A stretch of DNA of 64,000 nucleotides from Prevotellaceae bacterium UBA4332 (GTDB taxonomy: Bacteria > Bacteroidota > Bacteroidia > Bacteroidales > Bacteroidaceae): assembly GCA_002394365.1 (NCBI GenBank), contig DGTQ01000011.1, positions 75,354 to 139,353 on the forward strand. Direction: 5' to 3'. The position numbers and the translations under genes were made by a program. Of this stretch, positions 31,223 through 39,836 are shown one piece after another. Numbering within the stretch: position 1 is the stretch's first letter; each line of letters begins with the position of its first letter. The notes beneath the pieces were generated by a model. It searched no databases. It saw only the letters and a program-made list of their open reading frames with translations, and had not been told where the DNA came from.

Positions 31223-32521
31223 TCAATTTTCAATTTGTTCAAACGCCTGGTCAAGGTCGGCTATAATGTCGTCAATATGCTCCACGCCGATAGAGAGGCG
31301 CACGGTGGAAGGCGTTATCTGCTGGTCGGCAAGTTCCTCTGGCGACAATTGTGAGTGCGTGGTGGTGTAAGGGTGTATCACCAGCGACTTCACGTCAGCC
31401 ACGTTGGCAAGCAGGGAGAATATCTTGAGCGAGTCGATGAACTTCCATGCTGCTTCCTGTCCGCCATTTATCTCGAAGGTGAAGATGGATGCCGCTCCCT
31501 TAGGGAAGAGTTCCTTATATATCCCGTGGTCAGGGTGTGACTCCAGCGCAGGGTGGTTTACCTTAGCCACCTTGGGGTGCTTGCTCAGGTATTCTACCAC
31601 CTTCAGGGCATTCTCCGTGTGGCGCTCTATACGCAGAGGCAGCGACTCCGTGCCCTGCAGGAGTATCCAGGCATTGAATGGGGAGATGGTGGCACCTGTA
31701 TCGCGAAGCAGCACGGCACGGATGCGGGTTACGAATGCTGCCGCACCAGCCACATCGGCGAATATTGCACCATGATATGAGGGTTCTGGCTTGGCAAGGG
31801 TAGGATACTTGTCGGCATTTGCCTTCCAGTCGAACTTGCCGCCATCTACTATCACACCACCCAGCGACGAGCCGTGTCCGCCTATGAACTTGGTGGCAGA
31901 GTGTACCACTATGTCGGCACCATGCTCCAAAGGACGATAGATGATGGGAGCGAAGGTGTTATCGACTATCACGGGTATGTGGTGTCTGTGGGCTATCTCG
32001 GCTATTGGCTCGAGGTTGAGCACGTCAGAGTTTGGATTGCCGAGTGTCTCGAAATAGAATGCCTTTGTGTTAGGCTTGATGGCCGCCTCTATCTCCTTCA
32101 GGTTGCGTGGGTCAACGATGGTATTTTCTACTCCCTGATTGGCAAGAGTGTGAGTGATGAGGTTGTAGGAACCGCCATAGATGTTCTTTGCTGCCACGAT
32201 GTGGTCGCCCGATAGCACTATGTTCTGAAGGGCATAGGTGATGGCTGCTGCACCACTTGCTACTGCCAATCCTGCCACACCACCCTCAAGGGCTGCTATG
32301 CGGTCTTCAAACACTCCCTGAGTGGAGTTGGTGAGGCGACCGTATATATTGCCTGCATCGCGAAGTCCGAAACGGTCGGCTGCGTGCTGGGCATTGCGGA
32401 ACACATACGAGGTGGTCTGATAAATAGGCACCGCACGAGCATCAGATGCTGGGTCGGCTACTTCCTGTCCTACGTGGAGGGCAAGTGTCTCTAAGTGAAG
32501 TTTGTTGTTCTTTGTACTCAT
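31223..32521 (-). CDS. metY: O-acetylhomoserine sulfhydrylase (homocysteine synthase)
   Basis: A 432-residue PLP enzyme of the Cys/Met metabolism family; the length and HLETLALHVGQ start fit MetY better than MetB or MetC. The PLP lysine is in VVHSATKFIGGHGSSLGG. Other landmarks are IYQTTSYVF, IYGRLTNSTQ and, at the end, SLVIHPYTTTHSQL with PSTVRLSIGVEH. It makes homocysteine from O-acetylhomoserine and sulfide. It is divergent from an Lrp-type regulator, which may control it. Confidence 0.94.
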   Translation of the reverse strand: MSTKNNKLHLETLALHVGQEVADPASDARAVPIYQTTSYVFRNAQHAADRFGLRDAGNIYGRLTNSTQGVFEDRIAALEGGVAGLAVASGAAAITYALQNIVLSGDHIVAAKNIYGGSYNLITHTLANQGVENTIVDPRNLKEIEAAIKPNTKAFYFETLGNPNSDVLNLEPIAEIAHRHHIPVIVDNTFAPIIYRPLEHGADIVVHSATKFIGGHGSSLGGVIVDGGKFDWKANADKYPTLAKPEPSYHGAIFADVAGAAAFVTRIRAVLLRDTGATISPFNAWILLQGTESLPLRIERHTENALKVVEYLSKHPKVAKVNHPALESHPDHGIYKELFPKGAASIFTFEINGGQEAAWKFIDSLKIFSLLANVADVKSLVIHPYTTTHSQLSPEELADQQITPSTVRLSIGVEHIDDIIADLDQAFEQIEN

Positions 32522-32578
32522 TGTTAATTCCTTTCTGCTTATTTGGTTTATGGTTTACTGTGAACTGTTTTCACGATG

Positions 32579-32611
32579 CAAAATTACAATCAGTGAGTAA
32601 TATATTCCAAA
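32579..32611 (-). promoter_or_regulatory. metY promoter
   Basis: Minus strand: TTTG (32608-32611), 21-nt spacer, TAATTTTG (32579-32586). Confidence 0.75.
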
Positions 32612-32615
32612 AAAA

Positions 32616-32647
32616 CTTGTGAATTTCAGAAAAACTTTCTAACTTTG
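32616..32647 (+). promoter_or_regulatory. Promoter of the Lrp-type regulator
   Basis: CTTG (32616-32619), 20-nt spacer, TAACTTTG (32640-32647). It lies back to back with the metY promoter, so a single regulator bound between them could affect both. Confidence 0.75.
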
Positions 32648-32674
32648 CAAAGAAATAAGAACAAATAACTCAAA

Positions 32675-33151
32675 ATGCCAAAGACAATCATCGAGACTCT
32701 TGACGATACAGACATCAAAATACTTAGATGCCTGCAGCAAGACGCTCGTCTCACCATCAAGGAAATATCGAGAGAGGTAAACCTCAGTTCCACCCCAGTC
32801 TTCGAACGCATAAAGCGTATGGAGAGGGAGGGATATATAAAGAGGTACGTGACAGTACTCGACGCCGAGAAACTTCATAAGGGATTTATAGTATTCTGTT
32901 CCGTAAAACTTGCCAACATCAACAAGCAGGTGGCAGAGGAATTTTGTGAAACTATAAAGGACATACCAGAGGTAACTGAGTGTTACAATATCTCTGGCAG
33001 AAATGACTATTTGCTCAAGGTTCATGCCCCTGACATGAAGTACTATCAGGAATTTATCCTTAATGTGCTCGGCAGGATACCACATCTTGGTTCTCTGGAG
33101 TCAACCTTCGTCATGGAGGAGGTAAAAAATGATTTTGGAGTAGCAATATAA
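32675..33151 (+). CDS. Lrp/AsnC-family transcriptional regulator
   Basis: A 158-residue regulator. The N-terminal winged helix (LDDTDIKILRCLQQDARLTIKEISREVNLSSTPVFERIKRME, about 8-50) is followed by an RAM ligand-binding domain (about 65-150; ISGRNDYLLKVHAPDMKYYQEFI). Divergent position to metY suggests local control of methionine/cysteine genes in response to an amino acid. This is inference from context. Confidence 0.93.
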   Translation: MPKTIIETLDDTDIKILRCLQQDARLTIKEISREVNLSSTPVFERIKRMEREGYIKRYVTVLDAEKLHKGFIVFCSVKLANINKQVAEEFCETIKDIPEVTECYNISGRNDYLLKVHAPDMKYYQEFILNVLGRIPHLGSLESTFVMEEVKNDFGVAI

Positions 33152-33228
33152 CAGGAGATGTACCAGAATTTATACTGCTAAGTATTCAAATTCTTCACTC
33201 TTCCTTCTTAGTTATTCAATTTTTTTCG

Positions 33229-33236
33229 TAACTTTG
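33229..33236 (+). promoter_or_regulatory. -7 element of the DUF4254 gene
   Basis: TAACTTTG about 43 nt before the ATG at 33280. No convincing TTTG lies at the normal spacing. Confidence 0.55.
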
Positions 33237-33279
33237 CAGACATCCAAAAAAATAGTTTATCATTTTTACTACGTAATAT

Positions 33280-33879
33280 ATGTTTACACAGAAAGCTAAC
33301 GAAATATTTTGTCGTGCCATAGCCGATTATCACGTAAAAGATAATATAGAAACTCCTATACAAAATCCTTATGCTGAAGGTACAATAGAGGCTACGTTGT
33401 ACCACAAATGTTGGATAGACACTGTTCAATGGCATTTCGAGGATATTATTCGTAACCCAGATATAGATCCAAAGGAGGCTCTTGTGCTGAAGCGAAGAAT
33501 AGATAAGTCTAACCAGGATCGTACAGATATGGTAGAGGATATAGACTCTTATTTCAGAGAACTATACAAGGATATTACTCCCATGCCTGATGCTACTATC
33601 AATACGGAATCGCCTGCATGGGCTATTGACCGCCTGTCTATTCTTGCACTTAAGATTTGGCACATGAAAGAACAGACTGAACGTACTGACGCTTCTGAAG
33701 ACCATATAGCTACGTGTAGAGGAAAACTTGCTGTACTCATAGAACAGCAGAAAGACCTTTCAACTGCTATAGACCAGTTGCTTGACGATATAAAAGCAGG
33801 AAGGAAATACATGAAGGTTTACAGGCAGATGAAAATGTATAACGACCCTAATACTAATCCTGTTCTTTACAAAAAGTAA
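33280..33879 (+). CDS. DUF4254 family protein
   Basis: A 199-residue soluble, all-helical protein of the DUF4254 family, recognised from ATLYHKCWIDTVQWHFEDIIRNP, LKRRIDKSNQDRTDMVE and SPAWAIDRLSILALKIWHM. The function is unknown. It stands next to a convergent glycosyltransferase family 9 gene, a neighbourhood I associate with lipopolysaccharide core genes in Bacteroidota, so a role in surface glycan synthesis is possible. Confidence 0.9.
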   Translation: MFTQKANEIFCRAIADYHVKDNIETPIQNPYAEGTIEATLYHKCWIDTVQWHFEDIIRNPDIDPKEALVLKRRIDKSNQDRTDMVEDIDSYFRELYKDITPMPDATINTESPAWAIDRLSILALKIWHMKEQTERTDASEDHIATCRGKLAVLIEQQKDLSTAIDQLLDDIKAGRKYMKVYRQMKMYNDPNTNPVLYKK

Positions 33880-33904
33880 AAAAATCTACTGCTTTGAAAG
33901 AAAC

Positions 33905-34906
33905 TTAACTTAGCAGTTTATTGACAATTTCATTTGAACTTATATTCATACAAGCCATGTCTCCCCTGAGGCATGGCTTATTTCCGTAAATAGAGCATGG
34001 GCGACAAGAGAGGTCATTTATCTGAATGCAATCATCCATGCTTTGTCCCCAACCAAGGAAACCAGCAAAGGGATGGGTAGCACCCCATATACTTACTACC
34101 CTTGTACCTACAAGTGATGCAAGGTGCATATTTGCTGAGTCCATGCTTAGCATGACATCAAGTCTTGACATAAGCTGCAGCTCATCTTTCAAATTACTGC
34201 AAACATCTGAAGCAAGTAAGACATTATTATATTTATCTGCCCAACTACGCATTATCTCCCTCTCTTTTCCACCTCCTCCAAAGAGATAAATTGTAATTTC
34301 TTTCTTATCGCTTAAGTCTCCTATTACCTCTTCCATTTTCACTAATGGATAAATCTTTCCCTGGTGAGCAGCAAAAGGAGCTATGCCAATTAGTCTTTTT
34401 CCTTCTTTTTTATTAGCGATACAATTATCGCTGGATTGTTGTTCTGTCTTCCTATTGTGAATGAATACAGACAGGCAATTCCTGTAATTATCAAAAGCTG
34501 TAGGAAGAGGTTTCAGCACCTTTTTACTTCCCTCAGCAGTAATGAGTTTTCTTAATTCTCTGTGCTTGTTTATCTTATAAACTTTATAACCATGAAGACG
34601 GAAAAGTTTTCTCAAAAATTTGGTGCGCAATACATCATGCATATCACATACTATGTCATAATGTTCCCTATCCAGTTCATGGAAAAGTTTTATAAGTCCT
34701 CTTATACCTTTATATTCTCCTTTCTTAATGTCAGCACCTCTGAAAAATATATTTTCTGATAATCCATCAAACAAAGGTTTACAAAATGGACGTGACAAAA
34801 CAGTAAATTCACAATCAAGATTGGCAATTGCCACTTCCCTCACAACTGGTGCCAGCATAGCAACATCACCTAGTGCAGAAAATCTTATAAGGAGAATTTT
34901 TTTCAT
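33905..34906 (-). CDS. Glycosyltransferase family 9 (heptosyltransferase-like)
   Basis: A 333-residue GT-B-fold enzyme of family 9, probably adding a sugar to the lipopolysaccharide core at the inner leaflet. The N-terminus MKKILLIRFSALGDVAMLAPVV is the classical family start. The C-terminal donor-binding half contains IGIAPFAAHQGKIYPL, and LMSRLDVMLSMDSANMHLASLVGTRVVSIWGATHP holds the conserved D-S-x-x-H-L element. The start codon lies only 5 nt after the -7 promoter box, implying a leaderless or nearly leaderless mRNA. Confidence 0.92.
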   Translation of the reverse strand: MKKILLIRFSALGDVAMLAPVVREVAIANLDCEFTVLSRPFCKPLFDGLSENIFFRGADIKKGEYKGIRGLIKLFHELDREHYDIVCDMHDVLRTKFLRKLFRLHGYKVYKINKHRELRKLITAEGSKKVLKPLPTAFDNYRNCLSVFIHNRKTEQQSSDNCIANKKEGKRLIGIAPFAAHQGKIYPLVKMEEVIGDLSDKKEITIYLFGGGGKEREIMRSWADKYNNVLLASDVCSNLKDELQLMSRLDVMLSMDSANMHLASLVGTRVVSIWGATHPFAGFLGWGQSMDDCIQINDLSCRPCSIYGNKPCLRGDMACMNISSNEIVNKLLS

Positions 34907-34911
34907 TTCCG

Positions 34912-34943
34912 CAAAATTACTTACTTATTTTTAATATCACAAG
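34912..34943 (-). promoter_or_regulatory. Promoter of the GT9 gene
   Basis: Minus strand: CTTG (34940-34943), 20-nt spacer, TAATTTTG (34912-34919), 5 nt from the ATG. Confidence 0.75.
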
Positions 34944-35015
34944 TTTTCTTATTATTTTTTTCTACTATATAAAATATAGTTCATACTTAATAGTTTATAA
35001 TTCATATTTTTTTTG

Positions 35016-35023
35016 TAACTTTG
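35016..35023 (+). promoter_or_regulatory. -7 element of the tRNA gene
   Basis: TAACTTTG, 13 nt before the first base of the tRNA; no clear -33 box. Confidence 0.6.
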
Positions 35024-35036
35024 CACGCAATAAAAA

Positions 35037-35108
35037 GCTCTGATAGTTCAATGGATAGAACAACTCTCTCCTAAAGAGTAGATCCCAGTTCGATTCTGGG
35101 TCGGAGTA
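35037..35108 (+). tRNA. tRNA-Arg (anticodon CCT)
   Basis: A 72-nt cloverleaf. The acceptor arms GCTCTGA and TCGGAGT (G-U closing pair) are followed by A73, and CCA is not encoded. The anticodon stem ACTCT/AGAGT encloses loop CTCCTAA, with CCT at 35070-35072. The T arm CCCAG/CTGGG has loop TTCGATT. It decodes AGG. Confidence 0.95.
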
Positions 35109-35141
35109 CTTTTTATATATCATGCCTTGTTCAATTTTTTT

Positions 35142-35606
35142 ATGATAAGAAGGGCAAATAAAAAGGACATTAAGCGTATTATAGAACTTTTGCGCCAAGT
35201 GAGTATGGTGCATTATAATTTGCGTCCAGATATTTTTAAGCCCAAGACAACTAAGTATAATGAAGAACAGGTAGAAAATATACTTGAGGATGAGAATAAA
35301 CCTGTCTTTCTCTTTTGTGATGAAGAAAACATACATGGTTATGCTTTTTGTGAGATAACAAATACAAAGGATGATATACTTCTTCAAGACAATAAAACAA
35401 TCTATATAGATGATATATGCGTTGATGAAAAAATAAGAGGCAAGCATATAGGAAAAAATCTTTATAATTATGTATTGGATTATGCCAAGTCGATAGGATG
35501 CAACATGGTTACTCTAAATGTTTGGGAGGGTAATGATGCTGCTATTAAATTCTATAGGAATATGGGCATGAAAGTACGTAAAACAACTATGGAAACTAAA
35601 CTGTGA
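35142..35606 (+). CDS. GNAT-family N-acetyltransferase
   Basis: A 154-residue acetyltransferase from the ATG at 35142 (MIRRANKKDIKRIIELLRQ). The acetyl-CoA region is IYIDDICVDEKIRGKHIGKNLYNYVLDYA, with the R/K-G-x-x-I-G-K/N loop, followed by MVTLNVWEGNDAAIKFYRNMGM. The substrate is unknown. The longer frame from TTG at 35127 is not preferred. Its stop codon overlaps the GTG start of the next gene. Confidence 0.88.
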   Translation: MIRRANKKDIKRIIELLRQVSMVHYNLRPDIFKPKTTKYNEEQVENILEDENKPVFLFCDEENIHGYAFCEITNTKDDILLQDNKTIYIDDICVDEKIRGKHIGKNLYNYVLDYAKSIGCNMVTLNVWEGNDAAIKFYRNMGMKVRKTTMETKL

Positions 35607-36265
35607 AATTATCCTCTCTCACATTATCCTATGGAAAAAAGGTGGTAGCTCGTAATATAAATGCAGAACTGCTACCAGGAGAACTTGTTTGTCTCGTAGG
35701 AAGAAATGGAGTAGGTAAATCAACACTCATAAGACACATATTAAACACATATGCAGACCCTAAGATGATAAGTGTGGTTCTTACTGATAGAATAGATATA
35801 GAACGCATGACCGTAAAAGAAGTTGTAGCTATGGGTAGAATGCCTTATACTGGATTTTTTGGCGTGTTGAAAGAGAAGGATAATAAAATAGTTGAAGAGG
35901 CCATGAAAACCTTAAACATAGATAAGTTTGCCTCAAGACAAATCAACACTCTCTCTGATGGAGAACGCCAGAAGGCTATGATAGCAAAAGCTCTTGCACA
36001 GGAAACACCTTATATATTATTAGATGAGCCTACTGCCTTCCTTGATTATCCATCTAAGGTAAATACTATGCAGCTTCTTCTTACCTTAGCTCATGAGCAT
36101 AAAAAAGCCATACTTATCTCTACGCACGATATAGAGATAGGTTTGCAATATTGTGATAAGATATGGTGGATGAAGGCTCATGCTGGTGAATTATCTGCTA
36201 ATGACGGAGCCTATTCTGAACTTACCATCGTAGAACCTAAGAATTTTAATATTTCAGAAGTATAG
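35603..36265 (+). CDS. ABC transporter ATP-binding protein (FecE/BtuD-like), no permease partner
   Basis: A 220-residue ATPase. Walker A is GRNGVGKST (about 32-40), the signature is LSDGERQKAMIAKAL, Walker B is PYILLDEPTAFLD, and the H-loop is LISTHDIE. The pattern MGRMPYTGFFG after the Q-loop region is typical of iron-siderophore/heme/cobalamin importers. It starts with GTG overlapping the previous stop codon (GTGA). No membrane or binding-protein partner is present nearby, so it either works with a permease encoded elsewhere or has another role. Confidence 0.85.
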   Translation: MKLSSLTLSYGKKVVARNINAELLPGELVCLVGRNGVGKSTLIRHILNTYADPKMISVVLTDRIDIERMTVKEVVAMGRMPYTGFFGVLKEKDNKIVEEAMKTLNIDKFASRQINTLSDGERQKAMIAKALAQETPYILLDEPTAFLDYPSKVNTMQLLLTLAHEHKKAILISTHDIEIGLQYCDKIWWMKAHAGELSANDGAYSELTIVEPKNFNISEV

Positions 36266-36585
36266 TTCTATATTTTACTATTTCAATATACTTTTATTTT
36301 GCATATCTCAAATTCATTTATTATTTATATTTTTTTCTTTATAATTTAAAAGAAGAAAATAATAAGAAAAATAATATGCTGTGGAATAGTGGATAAAGTA
36401 TATTACGCCTTAAAATTGTGTAACTTACAATATACTTTAGTGTGTTGAAAAGTAGGTAAAAGAATATTGAAAATACTTACTTTGTCAACAACTTTATTTT
36501 TTATAAAAATGTGATGTGAATAAGTAATGAGTTATAAAAAGTTTTCAAGTGCTTTTCTACATACTTTTCCACTTATTTATCCACA
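36266..36585. other. Candidate chromosomal replication origin (DnaA-box cluster in AT-rich DNA)
   Basis: A 320-bp gene-free, very AT-rich stretch. The right end carries DnaA-like 9-mers at exact 12-bp spacing: TTTTCTACA (36553), TTTTCCACT (36565) and the perfect TTATCCACA (36577-36585). Two more lie in inverse orientation at the left: AGTGGATAA (36388-36396, one mismatch) and TGTGGAATA (36380-36388). An AT-only tract (about 36290-36375) next to them could unwind. The HU gene is 2.3 kb away. dnaA itself is not in the window, which is not unusual in Bacteroidota. Confidence 0.5.
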
Positions 36586-37707
36586 TTACTTCATATACAA
36601 CTTACAAACTATAGGTTGGTGGTCTGATGTGTTTATATCAGATATAATGTGGCAATTATAAGGAGTAAAATGTGGTGAACACATTATATTGTCAATCCTA
36701 ACTCTTATACCAAAATGCTTGAAGGTATATCCAGGTCCGAAACCTGTATGTGCATAACAGTTGTATCCTTCTTCTTTTTCATCACCATCTTTAGCAAGAG
36801 CTTCAAGAATGGTAGAATGAACATAGGAATTAGGTATATCATTAAAATCTCCAGCTATTATTATAGGAGTATCATTATGACTATTTATAAATTCAGCTAT
36901 AATTTCTGCTTGTCTGGCACGTATTTTTGTGGCTTTATATATTTTTTCTATGAGAGTATGGGAAGTAGAACGAATAGAATCCTTATCCTTTTGATTTCCA
37001 TGTACAATAGTGCTGAACTGGCTACGCTCTTTCATAGAAAAGCGCATAACCTCGAGATGAGCATTTATAACTATTACTTCCTTACCATTTACATCCAACC
37101 AAAAAGCACCACAGGCATTTTTGTTTGATTCTATATTTATTTTTTCCTTTTTTATAATTGGATATTTAGATAAAATTGTTAATATAACTCCTCTATTATT
37201 TTTATTTGATATAGTGTCGGCATATTCATACATGGAGGAAACAGGCTTTGAATAATCACTGAGAGCAGACTCTTGCAAGACAAGTATATCGGCATCATTT
37301 TCCTTTAGCATAGAAACAATATGCTCCATCTTTTCTTCATTGGTAGAAACTTTATCTGGTGAGGTAGTAAATGTACCCCAGTTAGAAGTATTATAAGAAA
37401 GAATGGTAATAAGGTTCTTAGGCAGGTTATTCTCAGCCGTAGATGAGTTAAGTGGACAATAGAGTATTATAGGTTTGTATGCAACAACAAGTCCAATAAA
37501 GGAAATAAGTATAAACCTTTTCTTAATAAATACCCACAGAGCAAGGAAAGCTATATTTATAATGACAAGAAAAGGGAGTGCATAACCAGATAAACTTAGC
37601 CAACCATAAACGTTAGGACTAAGTGTAGAGAATATAGCAGCAATCCATAGTATAACGACTGCAAGAATATTAAGTGTTACAAGAAAATATATAGGAATTT
37701 TCTTCAT
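36586..37707 (-). CDS. Membrane-anchored endonuclease/exonuclease/phosphatase family protein
   Basis: A 373-residue protein. Three N-terminal membrane segments (about 5-25, 38-60, 66-85) precede an EEP domain: ILSYNTSNWG, ILVLQES, VINAHLE, IAGDFNDIP, RIDNIMC and SDHQPIVCKL. The Asn, Glu, His/Glu, Asp/Asn, Asp and His catalytic set is complete. It faces either the cytoplasm or the periplasm, and its substrate (nucleic acid or phosphoester) cannot be told. Its start overlaps the rhomboid stop codon (ATGA), so the two are coupled. Confidence 0.88.
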   Translation of the reverse strand: MKKIPIYFLVTLNILAVVILWIAAIFSTLSPNVYGWLSLSGYALPFLVIINIAFLALWVFIKKRFILISFIGLVVAYKPIILYCPLNSSTAENNLPKNLITILSYNTSNWGTFTTSPDKVSTNEEKMEHIVSMLKENDADILVLQESALSDYSKPVSSMYEYADTISNKNNRGVILTILSKYPIIKKEKINIESNKNACGAFWLDVNGKEVIVINAHLEVMRFSMKERSQFSTIVHGNQKDKDSIRSTSHTLIEKIYKATKIRARQAEIIAEFINSHNDTPIIIAGDFNDIPNSYVHSTILEALAKDGDEKEEGYNCYAHTGFGPGYTFKHFGIRVRIDNIMCSPHFTPYNCHIISDINTSDHQPIVCKLYMK

Positions 37708-38693
37708 ACTTTCTTAAACTTACTCTGGTCGAAGAGCTTTTTCTTTTCCTCCTCGCTCAGCGAAGAATATCCTGATTTACGTATCTTATCTAAGATAATA
37801 TCTATTTCAGTTTCTTTCTTTTTCTTTTCGGCATTAAATTGCCAGTCCTCTTTTCTTTTATTATAAGTTTCATTGTTAATATTTTCTTTATCATTTACTT
37901 TATGATTATCGTTTGGATTCTCTATACGAAACCAATTTCTTATTTTAGAAAAGATACTTGATGACTTATCATCTTTTATTTCATATCCATCCCATCCGTC
38001 GCTGTAGTGGCGAGTGCGATAATTATAATCTCTATAACTGTTTCTCCACATTCTTATAAGAATATATCCAAAGAGCATACCACCAAGGTGAGCTACATGA
38101 GCTACACCGTCTCCACGCTGTGAAAGAGCCGACATAAGTTCTATCACAACGTAAATCATGACAAACCACTTAGCTTTAAGTGGTATGGGAAGGGGAAAAA
38201 CAAATAAGCGCTCCTCTGGATATGTCATACCAAATGCAAGCAACAAACCATATATGCTACCTGATGCTCCTACTGTTGTAAGATTATTTAGAAGCATACG
38301 CTCTGCTTGACTTATATTTAGAAGTTCTGTAAGGGTAGTACCTTCAGCTGTAAGGTTTGTCAGAACATAAACCGTCTGTGATATTTCCTGACAAACAGCA
38401 GCACCGAGTCCACATATTATATAATATGTAAGAAAACGCTTCTCTCCAAAAGTTCTCTCCATTATGCCACCAAACATCCACAGGGCAAACATATTAAAAA
38501 ACAAATGTGTCCACGATCCGTGCATAAACATGTAAGTGAACATTTGGTAGAGAGAGAAGTTTGAAGCCTGCCAATAATGCAGACCAAAAGCCATATTAAG
38601 GTCTATACCTGTTCCTGTTACTATCACCGTTGCCAAATAGCACAATATATTGATGATAAGCAGGTTCTTTGTTATTTTTGGAATATTATTCAT
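37704..38693 (-). CDS. Rhomboid-family intramembrane serine protease
   Basis: A 329-residue protein. The rhomboid core (about residues 1-215, six membrane segments) has HGSWTHLFFNMFALWMFG, the catalytic Ser in GASGSIYGLL and the catalytic His in HVAHLGGMLFGYILI. The last ~110 residues are a soluble, highly charged tail (EKKKKETEIDIILDKIRKSG...LSEEEKKKLFDQSKF) of the type seen in Bacteroidota rhomboids. It cleaves membrane proteins within the bilayer. The ATG lies 5 nt from the -7 box, so it is probably leaderless. Confidence 0.92.
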   Translation of the reverse strand: MNNIPKITKNLLIINILCYLATVIVTGTGIDLNMAFGLHYWQASNFSLYQMFTYMFMHGSWTHLFFNMFALWMFGGIMERTFGEKRFLTYYIICGLGAAVCQEISQTVYVLTNLTAEGTTLTELLNISQAERMLLNNLTTVGASGSIYGLLLAFGMTYPEERLFVFPLPIPLKAKWFVMIYVVIELMSALSQRGDGVAHVAHLGGMLFGYILIRMWRNSYRDYNYRTRHYSDGWDGYEIKDDKSSSIFSKIRNWFRIENPNDNHKVNDKENINNETYNKRKEDWQFNAEKKKKETEIDIILDKIRKSGYSSLSEEEKKKLFDQSKFKKV

Positions 38694-38698
38694 GGGTA

Positions 38699-38706
38699 CA
38701 AAGTTA
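38699..38706 (-). promoter_or_regulatory. -7 element of the rhomboid operon
   Basis: TAACTTTG on the minus strand, 5 nt from the ATG. No -33 match is visible. Confidence 0.55.
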
Positions 38707-38810
38707 CTAAAATAAATATATAATAGGTCAGTTTTCCTCTCTAAATAAGCCTAAAATCAAGCAAAAAGGGTATTTTTTTGCATAATTTGTTATTTTTTTT
38801 TGTAAAAAGT

Positions 38811-38840
38811 TTTGGAATTAAAGAAATATTTATAACTTTG
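38811..38840 (+). promoter_or_regulatory. HU gene promoter
   Basis: TTTG (38811-38814), 18-nt spacer, TAACTTTG (38833-38840), with a leader of about 57 nt. Confidence 0.75.
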
Positions 38841-38901
38841 TGTCAAGAATTTTACTATACACACTTATTAAATAACAACTAATTTAAACAATCAAACAAT
38901 T

Positions 38902-39162
38902 ATGAACAAGTCAGAATTGGTAAAGGCTATTGCTGAAAAAGCAGGCATTTCACAGGTAGCAAGTAAGGCAGCTCTCGAGGCTACATTGGAGTCAATCGCA
39001 GGTGCTCTGAAGAAGGGTGAGAGCGTTCAGCTCATCGGTTTCGGTACATTCTCTGTTTCTGAGCGTTCAGCTCGTCAGGGTAAGAACCCACGTACAGGTG
39101 AAGTTCTGCAGATTCCTGCAAAGAAGGTTGCTAAGTTTAAGGCTGGTGCTGGTCTTATCTAA
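38902..39162 (+). CDS. hup: DNA-binding protein HU
   Basis: An 86-residue nucleoid protein: MNKSELVKAIAEKAGISQ start, GFGTFSVSERSARQGKNPRTG arm with the conserved RxGxNPxTG, and IPAKKVAKFKAGAGL end. It binds and bends DNA as a dimer and, near a candidate origin, may also assist initiation. Its own promoter and strong terminator suggest high expression. The codon choice is more biased than in its neighbours. Confidence 0.96.
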   Translation: MNKSELVKAIAEKAGISQVASKAALEATLESIAGALKKGESVQLIGFGTFSVSERSARQGKNPRTGEVLQIPAKKVAKFKAGAGLI

Positions 39163-39190
39163 TTATAAGGTAACCAAATTTAATGATATT

Positions 39191-39227
39191 ACCCTGCGAA
39201 CTAATTATGTTCGCAGGGTATTTTTTT
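39191..39227 (+). terminator. HU gene terminator
   Basis: ACCCTGCGAAC / GTTCGCAGGGT, an 11-bp perfect stem with a 7-nt loop, followed by ATTTTTTT. Confidence 0.95.
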
Positions 39228-39284
39228 CGTTTTGTTTTTTTACTTTTTTATTTTATGAAGGTATTAGTTATAGAAAGCTGAACA

Positions 39285-39836
39285 TTGAAACTTGAAGATA
39301 AAGACATAGTAAAAGCCATTCGCGCAGATAAGGAAAAAGGTTTTCGCCTCCTCCTTATAAGCTACAAAGAACCTGTCTATTGGCATATTCGCCGTATAGT
39401 GGTAGTGCATGCTGATGCTGAAGATGTGGCACAAGAAACATTCTTAAGGATATTCAGAAATTTCTGTCAGTTTGATGAAAGTAATTCCTTAAAAGCATGG
39501 ATATTCCGCATTGCTACCAACGAGTCTCTTAGACTTCTTGGTAAACGCAAAGGCAAGGAAACTCTCTCACTTGATGATCTCACTACAGATGTAATAGGTA
39601 GGCAAGCAGACGGATACTATGATGATAGCGACCAGGTGGCAGCACGATTGCAAAAAGCTATACAACAACTTCCAGCAAAGCAGCAGTTGGCATTCAACTT
39701 GCGTTACTATGATGAAATGGCTTACGAAGAAATAGCTCAGGTGGCAGGCTCTACTGCAGCAAGCATGAAGATGAGTTACAGCATAGCAAAAGAAAGAATT
39801 ATAAGGTATATAAATAGCAATGAAGAAGGAATTTAA
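39285..39836 (+). CDS. ECF-family RNA polymerase sigma factor
   Basis: A 183-residue sigma-70 family factor with sigma2 (FRLLLISYKEPVYWHIRRIV...DAEDVAQETFLRIFRNFCQFD, SLKAWIFRIATNESL) and sigma4 (IQQLPAKQQLAFNLRYYDEMAYEEIAQVAGSTAASMKMSYSIAKERI). The start is a TTG at 39285, since an in-frame stop lies just upstream. It overlaps the following gene by 17 nt. The next two genes look like its membrane anti-sigma partner and an envelope stress protein. Confidence 0.92.
   Translation: MKLEDKDIVKAIRADKEKGFRLLLISYKEPVYWHIRRIVVVHADAEDVAQETFLRIFRNFCQFDESNSLKAWIFRIATNESLRLLGKRKGKETLSLDDLTTDVIGRQADGYYDDSDQVAARLQKAIQQLPAKQQLAFNLRYYDEMAYEEIAQVAGSTAASMKMSYSIAKERIIRYINSNEEGI

Noticed and set aside
36380..36590. 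Plasmid-type iteron origin
   Set aside because: The 12-bp repeats are DnaA-box-like and no replication initiator gene is nearby. A chromosomal origin is the better hypothesis.
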